Of a DNA stretch of 64,000 nucleotides, positions 8,041-17,882 are shown in pieces; within the stretch, counting starts at the first letter, position 1; each line of letters starts with the position of its first letter. A model generated the notes under the pieces. The model did no database searches and was not told the DNA's origin. It worked only from the letters and a program-made list of their open reading frames with translations. The stretch comes from Terrabacter sp. Root181 (GTDB lineage: Bacteria > Actinomycetota > Actinomycetes > Actinomycetales > Dermatophilaceae): assembly GCF_001428505.1 (NCBI RefSeq), contig NZ_LMHU01000001.1, forward strand, positions 536,480 through 600,479, given 5' to 3'. The position numbers and the translations under genes were made by a program.

Positions 8041-8224
8041 TCACGTGATCCTGTCGGTAGAGGGGTCCCCGATGGGCCACTGGGGAACATACCCACGTGG
8101 GGTCGGAAACTGGCACCTCGGCCGCAGGCTCTTCTGGACGGCGCAGGCGGGCGCGCTCCGCGCGGCGTCGGAGGTCGGCCTCGCGCTGGGCGAGGAGGGC
8201 ACTGACGATGTAGGAGGAGAGCAT
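7997..8224 (-). CDS. Small protein, paralogue of the one at 6920-7090, overlapping DUF1206
   Basis: The frame of 75 codons starts at an ATG preceded by GAAGGATCC and begins MLSSYIVSALLAQREADLRR. The first 30 residues match the other small protein (Y-x4-A-x2-QR-x-ADL). The last 15 codons overlap the start of the DUF1206 gene in another frame, which suggests translational coupling or a recently extended tail. The gap 8225-8348 upstream probably holds its promoter and contains one GTATGCC heptamer. Confidence 0.55.
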   Translation of the reverse strand: MLSSYIVSALLAQREADLRRRAERARLRRPEEPAAEVPVSDPTWVCSPVAHRGPLYRQDHVNGLHRRQGRITARG

Positions 8225-8348
8225 GGTGTGGATCCTTCGAGGTCGGTTCGTGCTGACCTCTCCAGCGTCGTTCTGAGGCGTGCCCGGCCACATCGGGAGA
8301 TCGGCGTATGCCGGCCGGGCGGGTGCCTCAGATCCGTGACCTCCCGCG

Positions 8349-9191
8349 TCACTGCAGGTCGAGCACGCGCCGGATCTCGGGCCAGGCCCGCTCGCCGAGC
8401 TCGCGGTCGGCCACCTCGGTGCCGCCGCGCGCCATCTGCTGGCCGCCGGCCGCGACGGGTTCGCCGGGCAGGATGACGCGGTGTCCGGCGTCCGGGTGGG
8501 TGACGAGTGTCGTCGGCAGGTCGAGGGCTTTCCTCCGGGCCTGCACAGCCCTCGCGAAGGTCACCGACGGCCAGACCTGGTCGTCGCCCCCGGCCACGAG
8601 CAGCACGTCGCCGAAGAAGCGCTCGACCGGGATCGTGGCGGCCGCGACCCGGTCGCCCGCGGAGCGCAGGCTCTGGGCGTAGACGGGGGTGAACGCGGGC
8701 GGGTCGCCGAGCGGGTCGGCGTCGTCGTCGTACGGCACGAAGGGGAGCGGCGCCCCGCCTCGGGACCACGACGAGTGCTGCGGGCGCAGCTCGCCGTCGG
8801 GCCCGGCACCGACGTTGGCCCACACGACGTGGCTCGGCGCGAGCGCGACGACGGCGTCCACGGCGGGGTCGTCGGCGGCATACGCCAGGAAGGCCTCGGC
8901 CGTCTTCGAGGCGCCCACCAGCACCACACGGTCGCATCGCGCGACGAGCGTCGCGACGGCGGGGGCGAAGGCCTCGAGGGGGTACTCCCAGATGGCGGCC
9001 GGCCGGCCGTCGCCACCGAACCAGCGGTAGGTCAGGGCTGCGGAGACGCCGGCTCCGGCGAGCACGCGCGCACGGTCGAGCTCGACGCGGCCGCTCGAAC
9101 CGGACAGCACGAGCACGCCCGTGCCGTTGCCGCCGTCTGCTGCCTCGACGAGGACGCCCTCGTGGTCGGCGGGGTGCTCGCGCAGGGCCAT
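8349..9191 (-). CDS. Acyl-CoA thioesterase/BAAT C-terminal-like alpha/beta hydrolase
   Basis: The 280-residue protein matches the BAAT/acyl-CoA thioesterase C-terminal hydrolase fold. Visible features are the early strand GVLVLSGSSGRVE, the nucleophile elbow GASKTAEA with Ser rather than Cys, the acid loop GGDDQVWPS and the histidine loop DAGHRVILPGEP. Members act on acyl-CoA or other thioesters or esters. There is no signal peptide. The ATG follows two bases after the stop of the helicase upstream, so it is the second gene of that operon, although a functional link with the helicase is not evident. Confidence 0.8.
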   Translation of the reverse strand: MALREHPADHEGVLVEAADGGNGTGVLVLSGSSGRVELDRARVLAGAGVSAALTYRWFGGDGRPAAIWEYPLEAFAPAVATLVARCDRVVLVGASKTAEAFLAYAADDPAVDAVVALAPSHVVWANVGAGPDGELRPQHSSWSRGGAPLPFVPYDDDADPLGDPPAFTPVYAQSLRSAGDRVAAATIPVERFFGDVLLVAGGDDQVWPSVTFARAVQARRKALDLPTTLVTHPDAGHRVILPGEPVAAGGQQMARGGTEVADRELGERAWPEIRRVLDLQ

Positions 9192-9193
9192 CG

Positions 9194-11740
9194 TCAGCCT
9201 CCGAGCCGTTCGAAGCCGGTGACGGTGAGGACCGCGGCGCCGACGTCGTCGCTCGCCGCGAGGTCGATGACCGCCGTGATGCCCCAGTCCTTGTCGTCAT
9301 CAGGGTCGACGACGACCTGGCGCAGCCGCCACTCGGTCGGGGTCCGCTCGACCTGGAGCAGCGCGGGTGAGCGGGCCCCCTGGTCGGTCGCGATGGCGTC
9401 GTGGTCGTCGTAGTAGGCGCCGAGGGCGTCGTTCCACGCCTGGGCGTCCATGAGCACCTTCTGCGGCGGGTCGGTGAGCTCGGCGACGCGGGACTCGAGC
9501 TCGCCGAGGGCCTCCCACTCGTCCCGCGAGGCCAGCTCGACCCGGTGGAACATCGCGTTGCGGATCATGACGGTGAAGGCGCGCTCGTTGGCGGTGATCG
9601 GCCGGGCCGGCGGGGCGACGTCGGTCTGCGCGAGCACGGCGTCGCTCGGGTTGACGAGGTCCTCCCACTCGTCGAGCAGGCTCGAGTCGGTCTGCCGGAC
9701 GAGCTCGCCGAGCCACTCGATGATGTCCTCGAGCTCCTCGGTGCGGTGGCTCTCGGGGACCGTGCGGCGCAGGGCTCGGTAGGCGTCGGTGAGGTAGCGC
9801 AGGACGAGCCCCTCGGACCGGGACAGGCCGTAGTAGGAGACGAACTCGTTGAACGTCATGCCGCGCTCGTACATCTCGCGCACGACGGACTTCGGCGAGA
9901 GGGCGTCCTGGGAGATCCAGGGGTGGCTCTGGCGGTAGGCCGTCAGCGTCACCTCGAGGAGGTCGGCGAGCGGCTTGGGCCACGTGACCTCCTCGAGCCG
10001 CTCCATCCGCTCCTCGTACTCGATGCCGTCGAGCTTCATGGCGGCGACGGCCTCGCCCCGTGCCTTGAACTCCTGGGCCCAGAGCACCTGGCGCGGGTCC
10101 TCGAGGATGGCCTCGATGACCGAGACGAGGTCCTTGGCGTAGGCGTCGCTCTCGGGGTCGAGGGTGTCCATGACGGCGAGTGCGAAGGGGGCGAGCGGCT
10201 GGTTGAGCGCGAAGTCGCGCTGGAGGTCGATCGTCAGCGCGTGCCGACGGCCGGACGCCTCGACGGTCGCGAGGCGCTCGACGACGCCGGAGGTGAGCAG
10301 CTCCTTGGCGAGCACGAGCGCGTGCCGCTGGAGGCGTCGCTGGTCCTTGACCTCGTGGTGGTTGTCGGAGAGCAGCCGCGCCGCGTGGGCGACCGGGTTG
10401 CCCTCGCGGGCGAGGATGTTGACGAGCATCGAGTGCGAGACGCGCAGGCGGGGCTGGAGCGGCTCGGGCTCGGCGACGATGAGCCGCTCGAAGGTCTCCT
10501 CGGACCAGTTGACGAAGCCGTCGGGGGCCTTCTTGCGCTGGATCTTCTTCTGCTTCTTGGGGTCGTCGCCCGCCTTCTCGACGGCACGGAGGTTCTCGAC
10601 GACGTGGTCCGGTGCCTGCGCGACGACCCAGCCGCGGGCGTCGAACCCCGCCCGTCCGGCGCGGCCGACGATCTGGTGGAACTCGCGGGCCTTGAGCAGG
10701 CGCTGCTTCGTGCCGTCGTACTTCGTCAGTCCGGTCAGCAGCACGGTGCGGATCGGGACGTTGATGCCGACGCCGAGCGTGTCGGTGCCGCAGATGACCT
10801 TGAGCAGGCCGTCCTGCGCGAGCTGCTCGACGAGGCGCCGGTACTTCGGCAGCATGCCCGCGTGGTGCACGCCGATGCCGTGCCGCACGAGCCGCGAGAG
10901 CGTGCGGCCGAACCCGGCCCCGAAGCGGAAGCTGCCGATGCGCTCGGCGATCGCCTCGCGCTCCTCGCGGGTCGTGATCTTGACGGCCATGAGGCTCTGG
11001 GCGCGCTCGAGGGCGGCCGCCTGCGTGAAGTGGACGACGTAGACCGGTGCACGGTCCTTCTCGAGGAGCTCCTCGATGGTCTCGTGGAGGGGCGTCACGG
11101 CATACGAGAACTCGAGGGGAACGGGGCGCTCGGTGCCGGTGATGACGGCCGTGGAGCGGCCGGTGCGCCGGGTCAGGTCGTCCGTGAACATCGTGACGTC
11201 ACCGAGCGTGGCCGACATGAGGACGAACTGCGCCTGCGGCAGCTCGATGATGGGCACCTGCCACGCCCAGCCGCGGTCGGGCTCGGAGTAGAAGTGGAAC
11301 TCGTCCATGACGACGAGACCCACGTCAGCCGAGCTGCCCTCTCGCAGAGCGAGGTTCGCGAGGATCTCGGCGGTGCAGCAGATGATCGGGGCGTCGGCGT
11401 TGACCGATGCGTCGCCGGTGATCATGCCGACGTTGTCGGCGCCGAACTGCTCGCAGAGGGCGAAGAACTTCTCGGAGACGAGCGCCTTGATGGGTGCCGT
11501 GTAGAAGGAGACGCGGTCCTCGGCGAGGGCGGTGAGATGGGCGGCCGTCGCGACGAGCGACTTCCCCGAGCCGGTCGGCGTCGACAGGATGAGGTTGCTG
11601 CCGCTGAGGATCTCGAGGAACGCCTCCTCCTGGTGCGGGTAGAGGGTCAGGCCGCGTTCGGTCGTCCACTCGGTGAAGACCTCGTAGAGGCCGTCGGGAT
11701 CGGGATCCCGCGGGATGCGCTCGCTGAGGTTCTTCGTCAC
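9194..11740 (-). CDS. Ski2-like DEAD/DEAH-box RNA helicase (DUF3516 C-terminus)
   Basis: This 848-residue protein has two RecA domains: Walker A TPTGSGKS at 54-61, motif II DEFH at 146-149, motif III MSAT, and motif VI QIVGRAGRAG near 350. The C-terminal 450 residues look like the DUF3516 extension found in actinobacterial helicases, including the lysine-rich KKQKKIQRKK stretch. It should unwind RNA with ATP. The start GTG at 11740 was chosen because VTKNLSERIPRD-type N-termini fit the family and upstream sequence loses coding character; another GTG sits immediately before it. No good ribosome-binding site is visible. It is divergent from a GNAT gene. Confidence 0.9.
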   Translation of the reverse strand: MTKNLSERIPRDPDPDGLYEVFTEWTTERGLTLYPHQEEAFLEILSGSNLILSTPTGSGKSLVATAAHLTALAEDRVSFYTAPIKALVSEKFFALCEQFGADNVGMITGDASVNADAPIICCTAEILANLALREGSSADVGLVVMDEFHFYSEPDRGWAWQVPIIELPQAQFVLMSATLGDVTMFTDDLTRRTGRSTAVITGTERPVPLEFSYAVTPLHETIEELLEKDRAPVYVVHFTQAAALERAQSLMAVKITTREEREAIAERIGSFRFGAGFGRTLSRLVRHGIGVHHAGMLPKYRRLVEQLAQDGLLKVICGTDTLGVGINVPIRTVLLTGLTKYDGTKQRLLKAREFHQIVGRAGRAGFDARGWVVAQAPDHVVENLRAVEKAGDDPKKQKKIQRKKAPDGFVNWSEETFERLIVAEPEPLQPRLRVSHSMLVNILAREGNPVAHAARLLSDNHHEVKDQRRLQRHALVLAKELLTSGVVERLATVEASGRRHALTIDLQRDFALNQPLAPFALAVMDTLDPESDAYAKDLVSVIEAILEDPRQVLWAQEFKARGEAVAAMKLDGIEYEERMERLEEVTWPKPLADLLEVTLTAYRQSHPWISQDALSPKSVVREMYERGMTFNEFVSYYGLSRSEGLVLRYLTDAYRALRRTVPESHRTEELEDIIEWLGELVRQTDSSLLDEWEDLVNPSDAVLAQTDVAPPARPITANERAFTVMIRNAMFHRVELASRDEWEALGELESRVAELTDPPQKVLMDAQAWNDALGAYYDDHDAIATDQGARSPALLQVERTPTEWRLRQVVVDPDDDKDWGITAVIDLAASDDVGAAVLTVTGFERLGG

Positions 11741-11809
11741 CACGTGAGTATGCCGCCGGGCCGGGACGTGTGCCGAATCGCCGGCACGCAGCGGGCCGGT
11801 GGTGTCAGA

Positions 11810-12595
11810 GTGGGACTCGTGCATGCGGAGGCCAGCGCAGTCGTCGAGCCCTTCATAGGCGGGATGCGCCTGCTCGCGACCGGGGTCCCCGGCGGCTACC
11901 AGAAGGTCGGACGCGGTGTGGTCCTCAACGTCATCGGGCTGCCCTCGGCGTCGACGAACACCATTCACGTGCTCAGCCCGGACGCCGAGCGCGACGACGC
12001 GGAGGCGTATGCCGACGAGCTCGCCGGTGCGGGCCTGCCCTTCGTCGTCCGCGAGCGTCCAGGTGCGCCGTCCTGGGTGGGAGACCTCGCCGCCCAGCGT
12101 GGCCTGGGCAGGCGAGCGGACTTCCCGATCATGGTGATGGACGAGCCCACGATCCTGACCCTGACGGCTGGGCCCCGGGCGGACGTCGACTCCATCGTGG
12201 AGCTGGACGGCGACGCCCTCGACCTGCTGCCTCGGGTGGCGGAGGCGTTCGCCCTCGGGAACGAGCTGCCGCGAGGCGTCTACGACGCCCTCGTGGGCCG
12301 CCGCATGGTCGAGCAGCCGGGCGTGGCGGTCTATGCATCGTTGGCCGGTGGTGCCGTCACCTCGGTCGGCATCCGGCTGCAGGTGCCTGGAGCCGTGGGA
12401 GTCTTCGGGATCGCGACGCCTCCCGAGCATCGCCGTCGTGGCCTCGGGCGAGCCGTCACCGCGCGAATCCTGGCCGACGGGGTTCGAGAGGGCGCCACCA
12501 TGGCGTTCCTCGGTGCGTCGCCGATGGGCTTCGGCATCTACCAGCGGCTCGGCTTTCGTGTGGCGGAGCGGTGGATCTTCCATCTCCCCGGCTGA
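11810..12595 (+). CDS. GNAT-family N-acetyltransferase
   Basis: The C-terminal third has the GNAT acetyl-CoA motif: a strand (VFGIATPPEHRRRGLGRAVT) containing the R/Q-x2-G-x-G/A loop (RRRGLG), followed by the ASPMGFGIYQRLGFR helix-strand typical of the family. The N-terminal half is less conserved and looks like the decoy half seen in two-domain GNATs. I place the start at GTG 11810; GTG 11819 and ATG 11750 are alternatives and none has a strong ribosome-binding site. The substrate is unknown. Codon choice is slightly less G/C-biased than in the flanking helicases. Confidence 0.72.
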   Translation: MGLVHAEASAVVEPFIGGMRLLATGVPGGYQKVGRGVVLNVIGLPSASTNTIHVLSPDAERDDAEAYADELAGAGLPFVVRERPGAPSWVGDLAAQRGLGRRADFPIMVMDEPTILTLTAGPRADVDSIVELDGDALDLLPRVAEAFALGNELPRGVYDALVGRRMVEQPGVAVYASLAGGAVTSVGIRLQVPGAVGVFGIATPPEHRRRGLGRAVTARILADGVREGATMAFLGASPMGFGIYQRLGFRVAERWIFHLPG

Positions 12596-12820
12596 CGTCC
12601 GGCTGGTCAGGTATCGCGGTCGGACCGAACGCGCAACGGCTACAAGGACAGCACCGACGCGACGCAGGTCTGGTCGGGCCACGACCTCCTCGCCCTCGGC
12701 AACCCGCGTTGGGTCGGGGGCATGGGCGTCTGGACGACCGCCTGCTTCTGCGGCCCCGGCGGCGCCGAGGTCATCAACGGCGGCGGGCGTTGTGGTGTCG
12801 GCGGGGGATGGCAGGCTGGG
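12596..12820 (+). pseudogene. Possible remnant of a coding sequence between the GNAT and Lhr genes
   Basis: In the frame just after the acetyltransferase stop, sequence from about 12635 translates to a protein-like stretch (NGYKDSTDATQVWSG, then LLALGNPRWVGGMGVWTTAC, then CGPGGAEVING) with typical G/C third positions. It has no start codon with a ribosome-binding site and loses coding character at 12785. It may be the leftover of a deleted gene or an unrecognised short protein. I do not recognise the family. Confidence 0.25.
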
Positions 12821-12824
12821 CCCG

Positions 12825-15800
12825 ATGGCCAAGGGCAAGCGAGCCGACGTGCTCGACCGTTTCTCTCCGGCGACCGCCGAGTGGTTCCGGAGCAGCTTCA
12901 GCGCGCCCACGACGGCCCAGACGGGGGCGTGGGACGCGATCAGCTCCGGCCACCACACGGTCGTCGTCGCGCCCACCGGCTCGGGCAAGACGCTCTCGGC
13001 CTTCCTCTGGGCCATCGACCGGATGGCGAGCGTTCCGGTGCCCGAGGAGAAGCTCGAGCGGTGCCGGGTGCTCTACGTCTCGCCCATGAAGGCCCTCGCC
13101 GTCGACGTCGAGCGCAACCTGCGCGCCCCGCTCGTCGGCATCGGGCACGCGGCCACCCGGCTCGAGCTGGCTCCGCCCGACATCAGCGTCAGCGTCCGCT
13201 CGGGCGACACCCCCGCCAACGAGCGCCGTGCCTTCGCGCGCACGCCCACCGACATCCTCATCACGACGCCCGAGTCACTGTTCCTCATGCTCACCTCGTC
13301 GGTGCGCGAGGCGCTCCGGGGCGTCGAGACGGTCATCATCGACGAGGTCCACGCCGTCGCCGGCACCAAGCGCGGCGCCCACCTCGCCCTCAGCCTCGAG
13401 CGGCTCGACGCCATCCTGCCGAAGCCGGCCCAGCGCGTCGGGCTGTCCGCGACGGTGCGCCCCGTCGAGGAGGTCGCGCGCTACCTCGCCGGCGGCCGCC
13501 CGGTCGAGATCGTGCAGCCGGTGTCGACCAAGCAGTGGGACCTCGAGGTCGTCGTGCCCGTCCCCGACATGGGCGAGCTGTCCGGCTCGGCCGCCGAGAT
13601 CTCGCCGGGCGTGCCCGACCTCTCGGGACCGGCCGCGGGACAGGCCCCGCAGGCGAGCATCTGGCCGCACGTCGAGGAGCGCATCGTCGACCTCATCGCC
13701 GAGCACCGCTCGACCATCGTCTTCGCCAACTCGCGGCGCCTCGCCGAGCGGCTCACCTCGCGCCTCAACGAGATCTGGGAGGAGCGGCTCGCCGAGCAGG
13801 AGGGCCTCCCCGTCCCCAGCCTCGCGGCCCTCTCGACGCGTCCACCGGCCCAGGTCATGGCCCAGGCGGGAGTGTCCCGGGGCGCGCCGGCCGTGATCGC
13901 CCGCGCCCACCACGGCTCGGTGAGCAAGGAGCACCGCGCCACCATCGAGGAGGACCTCAAGGCCGGTCGTCTGCCCGCCGTCGTCGCGACGAGCAGCCTC
14001 GAGCTCGGCATCGACATGGGCGCCGTCGACCTCGTCATCCAGGTCGAGAGCCCGCCGTCGGTGGCGAGCGGGCTGCAGCGCGTCGGCCGCGCCGGGCACC
14101 AGGTCGGCGCCGTGAGCCAGGGCGTGATGTTCCCGAAGTTCCGCGGTGACCTCGTGCAGACCGCCGTCGTCGTCGAGCGCATGCGCGCCGGCGCCATCGA
14201 GTCGCTGCGCGTCCCGGCCAACCCCGTCGACGTGCTCGCGCAGCAGGTCGTCGCCATGTGCGCCATGGACGACTGGAGCGTCGCCGACGTCGAGGCGCTG
14301 GTCCACCGGACCGCGAGCTTCGCCTCGCTCCCGCGCTCGGTGCTCGAGGCCACGCTCGACATGCTCGCGGGCCGCTACCCCTCCGACGAGTTCGCCGAGC
14401 TGCGCCCGCGCATCGTCTGGGACCGCGTCACCGACACGCTCTCCGGCCGACGGGGTGCCCAGCGTCTGGCCGTGACGAGTGGCGGCACCATCCCCGACCG
14501 CGGGTTGTATGCCGTGTTCCTCGCCTCCGGGGAGGGGCCCGGTCGCCGGGTCGGCGAGCTCGACGAGGAGATGGTCTACGAGTCGCGCGTCGGCGACGTC
14601 TTCACCCTCGGCACCTCGACGTGGCGCATCGAGGACATCACGCACGACCGCGTCCTCGTCACTCCCGCTCCGGGCCAGGCGGGCAAGCTGCCCTTCTGGA
14701 AGGGCGACCAGCAGGGCCGGCCCGCCGAGCTCGGCCGGGCGCTCGGGGGCTTCGTGCGCGAGATCGTCGGCCTCAGCCCCGAGCGGGCCCGGGCGCGCGT
14801 CACGGCGGCAGGCCTCGACGAGTGGGCTGCCGACAACCTCATCGGCTACCTCACCGAGCAGAAGGAGGCGACGCGGCACGTCCCCGACGACCGGACCATC
14901 GTCGTCGAGCGCTTCCGCGACGAGATCGGCGACTGGCGCGTCGCGGTGCTCTCGCCCTTCGGTGGCCAGGTGCACGCGCCGTGGGCGCTCTGCGTCGCGG
15001 CGCGCATGCGCGAGAGGTTCGGCATCGACGTCCAGGCGATGCACGGCGACGACGGCATCGTCTTCCGGCTGCCCGACCTCGAGTTCGAGGACGGCGCGGC
15101 CGTCGGCCAGCAGCTCGTCGAGCTCGTCACCCTCGATCCCGAGGAGGTCAGCGAGCTCGTCACGCAGGAGATCGGCGGATCAGCCCTGTTCGCAGCGCGG
15201 TTCAGGGAGTGCGCGGCCCGGGCGCTCCTGCTGCCACGCCGCCGCCCCGACAAGCGGCAGCCCCTGTGGCAGCAGCGCCAGCGCGCCGCGCAGCTGCTGT
15301 CGGTGGCGAGCCAGTACCCCAGCTTCCCCATCGTGCTCGAGGCCGTCCGCGAGTGCGTCCAGGACGTCTTCGACGTGCCGGGCCTCGTCGAGCTCATGGG
15401 CGACATCCGCTCGCGCGCCGTCAAGGTCGTCGACGTCGAGTCGAGCCAGCCGAGCCCCTTCGCGAAGTCGCTGGTCTTCGGCTACGTCGCCCAGTACCTC
15501 TACGAGGGCGACTCGCCGCTCGCCGAGCGCCGGGCGGCGGCGCTCGCGCTCGACCCGTCGCTGCTGTCCGAGCTGCTCGGCCAGGGCGAGGCGCTCGCCC
15601 TGCGCGACCTGCTCGACCCCGAGGCGGTCGCCCGCACCGAGGCCGAGCTCCAGCGGCTGACGCCCGAGCGGGGTGCCCGTGACGCCGAGGACGTCGCCGA
15701 CCTGCTCCGGGTGCTCGGCCCCCTCTCGGTGCGTGACGTCGTCGCCCGCGCGGCTGAGGGCTTCGAGCCGGCGGCCGTCGAGTCGGCTCTCACCGAGCTC

Positions 15801-17651
15801 GAGGCGGCCCGCCGGGTCATCGCCGTGCGCGTCGGCAGCGAGGACCGCTGGGCCGCCATCGAGGACGCCGCCCGCCTGCGCGACGCCCTCGGCACCGCGC
15901 TGCCCGTCGGCGTTCCGCAGGCCTTCCTCGAGCCGGTGCCCGACCCGCTCGCCGACCTCGTCGCGCGCTTCGCCCGCACGCACGGACCCTTCGCCGTCCA
16001 GACCGTCGCGTCCTGGTGGGGCGTCGGGCCGGCCGTCGTCCACGACGCGCTGCGCCGGCTCGTCTCGGCCGGCCGGGTCGTCGAGGGCGAGCTGCTCCCC
16101 ACCGAGAACGGCGGCGGCCACGGCCCCGAGTTCTGCGACGCCGAGGTGCTGCGCCTGCTCCGGCGCCGGTCGCTGGCCGCGCTGCGGCACGAGGTCGAGC
16201 CCGTCGCGCAGCCCGACCTCGCGCGCTTCCTCCCGCAGTGGCAGGGAGTCGGCGGCGGACTGCGTGGCCGCGAGGGTCTCCTCCGCGCCGTCGAGCAGCT
16301 GACCGGTGCGGTCGTCCCGGCGAGTGCGGTCGAGTCGCTCGTCCTCCCGGCGCGCGTGGCCGACTACCGACCGGCCCTGCTCGACGAGGTGATGAGCTCG
16401 GGCGAGGTGGTCTGGCGCGGGCACGGCTCGCTGCCGGGCGACGACGGGTGGGTCAGCCTGCACCTGGCAGACGCCGCGCACCTCACGCTGACCCCGCCCG
16501 AGCTCGTCGAGCTGACCGACGACGAGCAGGCCGTGCTCGACGCGCTCGAGGGCGGCGGCGCGTACTTCTTCCGCGCCCTCTCGACCCGCGTGGGTCTCGG
16601 TGATCGCGAGCTCAACGACGCGTTGTGGTCGCTGCTGTGGTCGGGCCGCGTCACCAACGACACCATCGCCCCGCTGCGTGCCCTCCTCGCCGGCGGCCGC
16701 ACCGCCCACAAGCGCACCGCCTCCGGTCCGCGCTCGACGAGGTATGCCGGCCGGCGCGGTTCGCTGGGCCGGTTCGGCTCCCTGCGTGGTCCCCTGGCCG
16801 GCACGAGCCCGGCCCGGGTCGAGGCCGCCGAGGGCGCGGCGACGTCCAAGGCGCTGGCCGCGGGTCGGGCGGTCGGGTCCGGGCCCTCCACCGGCGTCGG
16901 CCGATGGACCGTGCTCCCGCCCGCCGAGTCCGACCCGACGGTGCGAGCCGTCACCAACGCCGAGCTGCTCCTCGACCGCTACGGCGTCCTCACGCGCGGG
17001 TCGGTCGTCACCGAGGACGTGCCCGGCGGCTTCGCGGCCGTCTACCGCGTGCTCGCCGCGGCAGAGGAGGCCGGCAAGGTGCGGCGCGGCTACTTCGTCG
17101 AGGGCCTCGGCGCCTCGCAGTTCGCCTCGACCGGTGCCGTCGACCGGCTCCGGTCCATGTCGCGCCTGCCGGGCGCGGGGGCTGACGCCCCGGAGCGCTC
17201 CGGACCGCCGGCGCTCGTCCTCGCCGCGAGCGATCCCGCCAACCCCTACGGCGCCGCCATCGGATGGCCCGAGCGCGGCCTCACCGACGCCGCCGACGAG
17301 CCGGCGACCGATGCGGACGCCGGTGACGAGGCGGGGGCCCGGACGCCGCCGCGTCGCAAGGGCCACCAGCCCGGGCGCAAGGCCGGGGCTCTCGTCGTCC
17401 TCGTCGACGGCGAGCTCGTGCTCTACGTCGAGCGCGGCGGCAAGACGATGCTCTGCTGGTCCCACGACCCCGAGCCGCTCCAGGCTGCCGCCGACGCGCT
17501 GGCGCTCGCCGTCCGGGAGGGCGCGCTCGGGCGCCTCACCGTCGAGAAGGCCGACGGCGCCTCGGTGCTCGGCTCGGACCACCCGCTCGTGCGGGCCCTG
17601 TCGCAGGCCGGCTTCCACCTGACACCGCGGGGCCTGCGCCTGCGCCGCTGA
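12825..17651 (+). CDS. lhr: Lhr-type large ATP-dependent helicase
   Basis: This 1608-residue protein has the Lhr plan. RecA1 has Walker A APTGSGKT at 49-56 and DEVH at 173-176 followed by the Lhr-typical GTKRGAHLALSLERL. RecA2 has SSLELGIDMG and QRVGRAGHQ. A winged helix, the Lhr-core beta-barrel and a long Lhr C-terminal region follow. Length fits full Lhr (about 1500 residues) with an Ala/Gly-rich linker near residues 1280-1370. Lhr is a 3'-5' DNA-translocating helicase connected with repair after DNA damage in mycobacteria. It may work near the Nei glycosylase and SOS-linked functions of this region only by coincidence. ATG 12825 is the first start in frame with a family-like N-terminus. 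Confidence 0.93.
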   Translation: MAKGKRADVLDRFSPATAEWFRSSFSAPTTAQTGAWDAISSGHHTVVVAPTGSGKTLSAFLWAIDRMASVPVPEEKLERCRVLYVSPMKALAVDVERNLRAPLVGIGHAATRLELAPPDISVSVRSGDTPANERRAFARTPTDILITTPESLFLMLTSSVREALRGVETVIIDEVHAVAGTKRGAHLALSLERLDAILPKPAQRVGLSATVRPVEEVARYLAGGRPVEIVQPVSTKQWDLEVVVPVPDMGELSGSAAEISPGVPDLSGPAAGQAPQASIWPHVEERIVDLIAEHRSTIVFANSRRLAERLTSRLNEIWEERLAEQEGLPVPSLAALSTRPPAQVMAQAGVSRGAPAVIARAHHGSVSKEHRATIEEDLKAGRLPAVVATSSLELGIDMGAVDLVIQVESPPSVASGLQRVGRAGHQVGAVSQGVMFPKFRGDLVQTAVVVERMRAGAIESLRVPANPVDVLAQQVVAMCAMDDWSVADVEALVHRTASFASLPRSVLEATLDMLAGRYPSDEFAELRPRIVWDRVTDTLSGRRGAQRLAVTSGGTIPDRGLYAVFLASGEGPGRRVGELDEEMVYESRVGDVFTLGTSTWRIEDITHDRVLVTPAPGQAGKLPFWKGDQQGRPAELGRALGGFVREIVGLSPERARARVTAAGLDEWAADNLIGYLTEQKEATRHVPDDRTIVVERFRDEIGDWRVAVLSPFGGQVHAPWALCVAARMRERFGIDVQAMHGDDGIVFRLPDLEFEDGAAVGQQLVELVTLDPEEVSELVTQEIGGSALFAARFRECAARALLLPRRRPDKRQPLWQQRQRAAQLLSVASQYPSFPIVLEAVRECVQDVFDVPGLVELMGDIRSRAVKVVDVESSQPSPFAKSLVFGYVAQYLYEGDSPLAERRAAALALDPSLLSELLGQGEALALRDLLDPEAVARTEAELQRLTPERGARDAEDVADLLRVLGPLSVRDVVARAAEGFEPAAVESALTELEAARRVIAVRVGSEDRWAAIEDAARLRDALGTALPVGVPQAFLEPVPDPLADLVARFARTHGPFAVQTVASWWGVGPAVVHDALRRLVSAGRVVEGELLPTENGGGHGPEFCDAEVLRLLRRRSLAALRHEVEPVAQPDLARFLPQWQGVGGGLRGREGLLRAVEQLTGAVVPASAVESLVLPARVADYRPALLDEVMSSGEVVWRGHGSLPGDDGWVSLHLADAAHLTLTPPELVELTDDEQAVLDALEGGGAYFFRALSTRVGLGDRELNDALWSLLWSGRVTNDTIAPLRALLAGGRTAHKRTASGPRSTRYAGRRGSLGRFGSLRGPLAGTSPARVEAAEGAATSKALAAGRAVGSGPSTGVGRWTVLPPAESDPTVRAVTNAELLLDRYGVLTRGSVVTEDVPGGFAAVYRVLAAAEEAGKVRRGYFVEGLGASQFASTGAVDRLRSMSRLPGAGADAPERSGPPALVLAASDPANPYGAAIGWPERGLTDAADEPATDADAGDEAGARTPPRRKGHQPGRKAGALVVLVDGELVLYVERGGKTMLCWSHDPEPLQAAADALALAVREGALGRLTVEKADGASVLGSDHPLVRALSQAGFHLTPRGLRLRR

Positions 17652-17882
17652 CCGGTCGAACGGCGCCTCGAACGGCGACTCGCGCTGCGACGCGAAATGC
17701 GGCGATCGTGCTGGTACGACGGGGAATCCGACGTGAGTTGAGTCATGCTGCCCCCAGCATCCTGCCGATTCGCCGGTTCGCAAGCCCTTCCGGTGCGACG
17801 CTGGCGGGAAGGGGACAGGGAGTCCCCCGACGGTCGCCGAGCGCGAGCGGGGACACGCCATTGACCAGTTTCGTCGAACTGG
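17652..17882 (+). promoter_or_regulatory. Leader of the multicopper oxidase gene with inverted repeats
   Basis: This gap holds two short inverted repeats: ATGCTG-CCCC-CAGCAT near 17746-17761 and CCAGTT-TCGTCG-AACTGG at 17865-17882, which ends immediately before the ATG. The second could sequester the start region or serve as a repressor site. I found no convincing -10/-35 pair and no CsoR- or CueR-like copper operator. Confidence 0.35.

Noticed and set aside
9401-11800. A long plus-strand open frame antisense to the helicase
   Set aside because: High G+C makes stop-free antisense frames common. Its translation is dominated by low-complexity Val, Gly, Glu, Leu, and the minus strand encodes a complete helicase.
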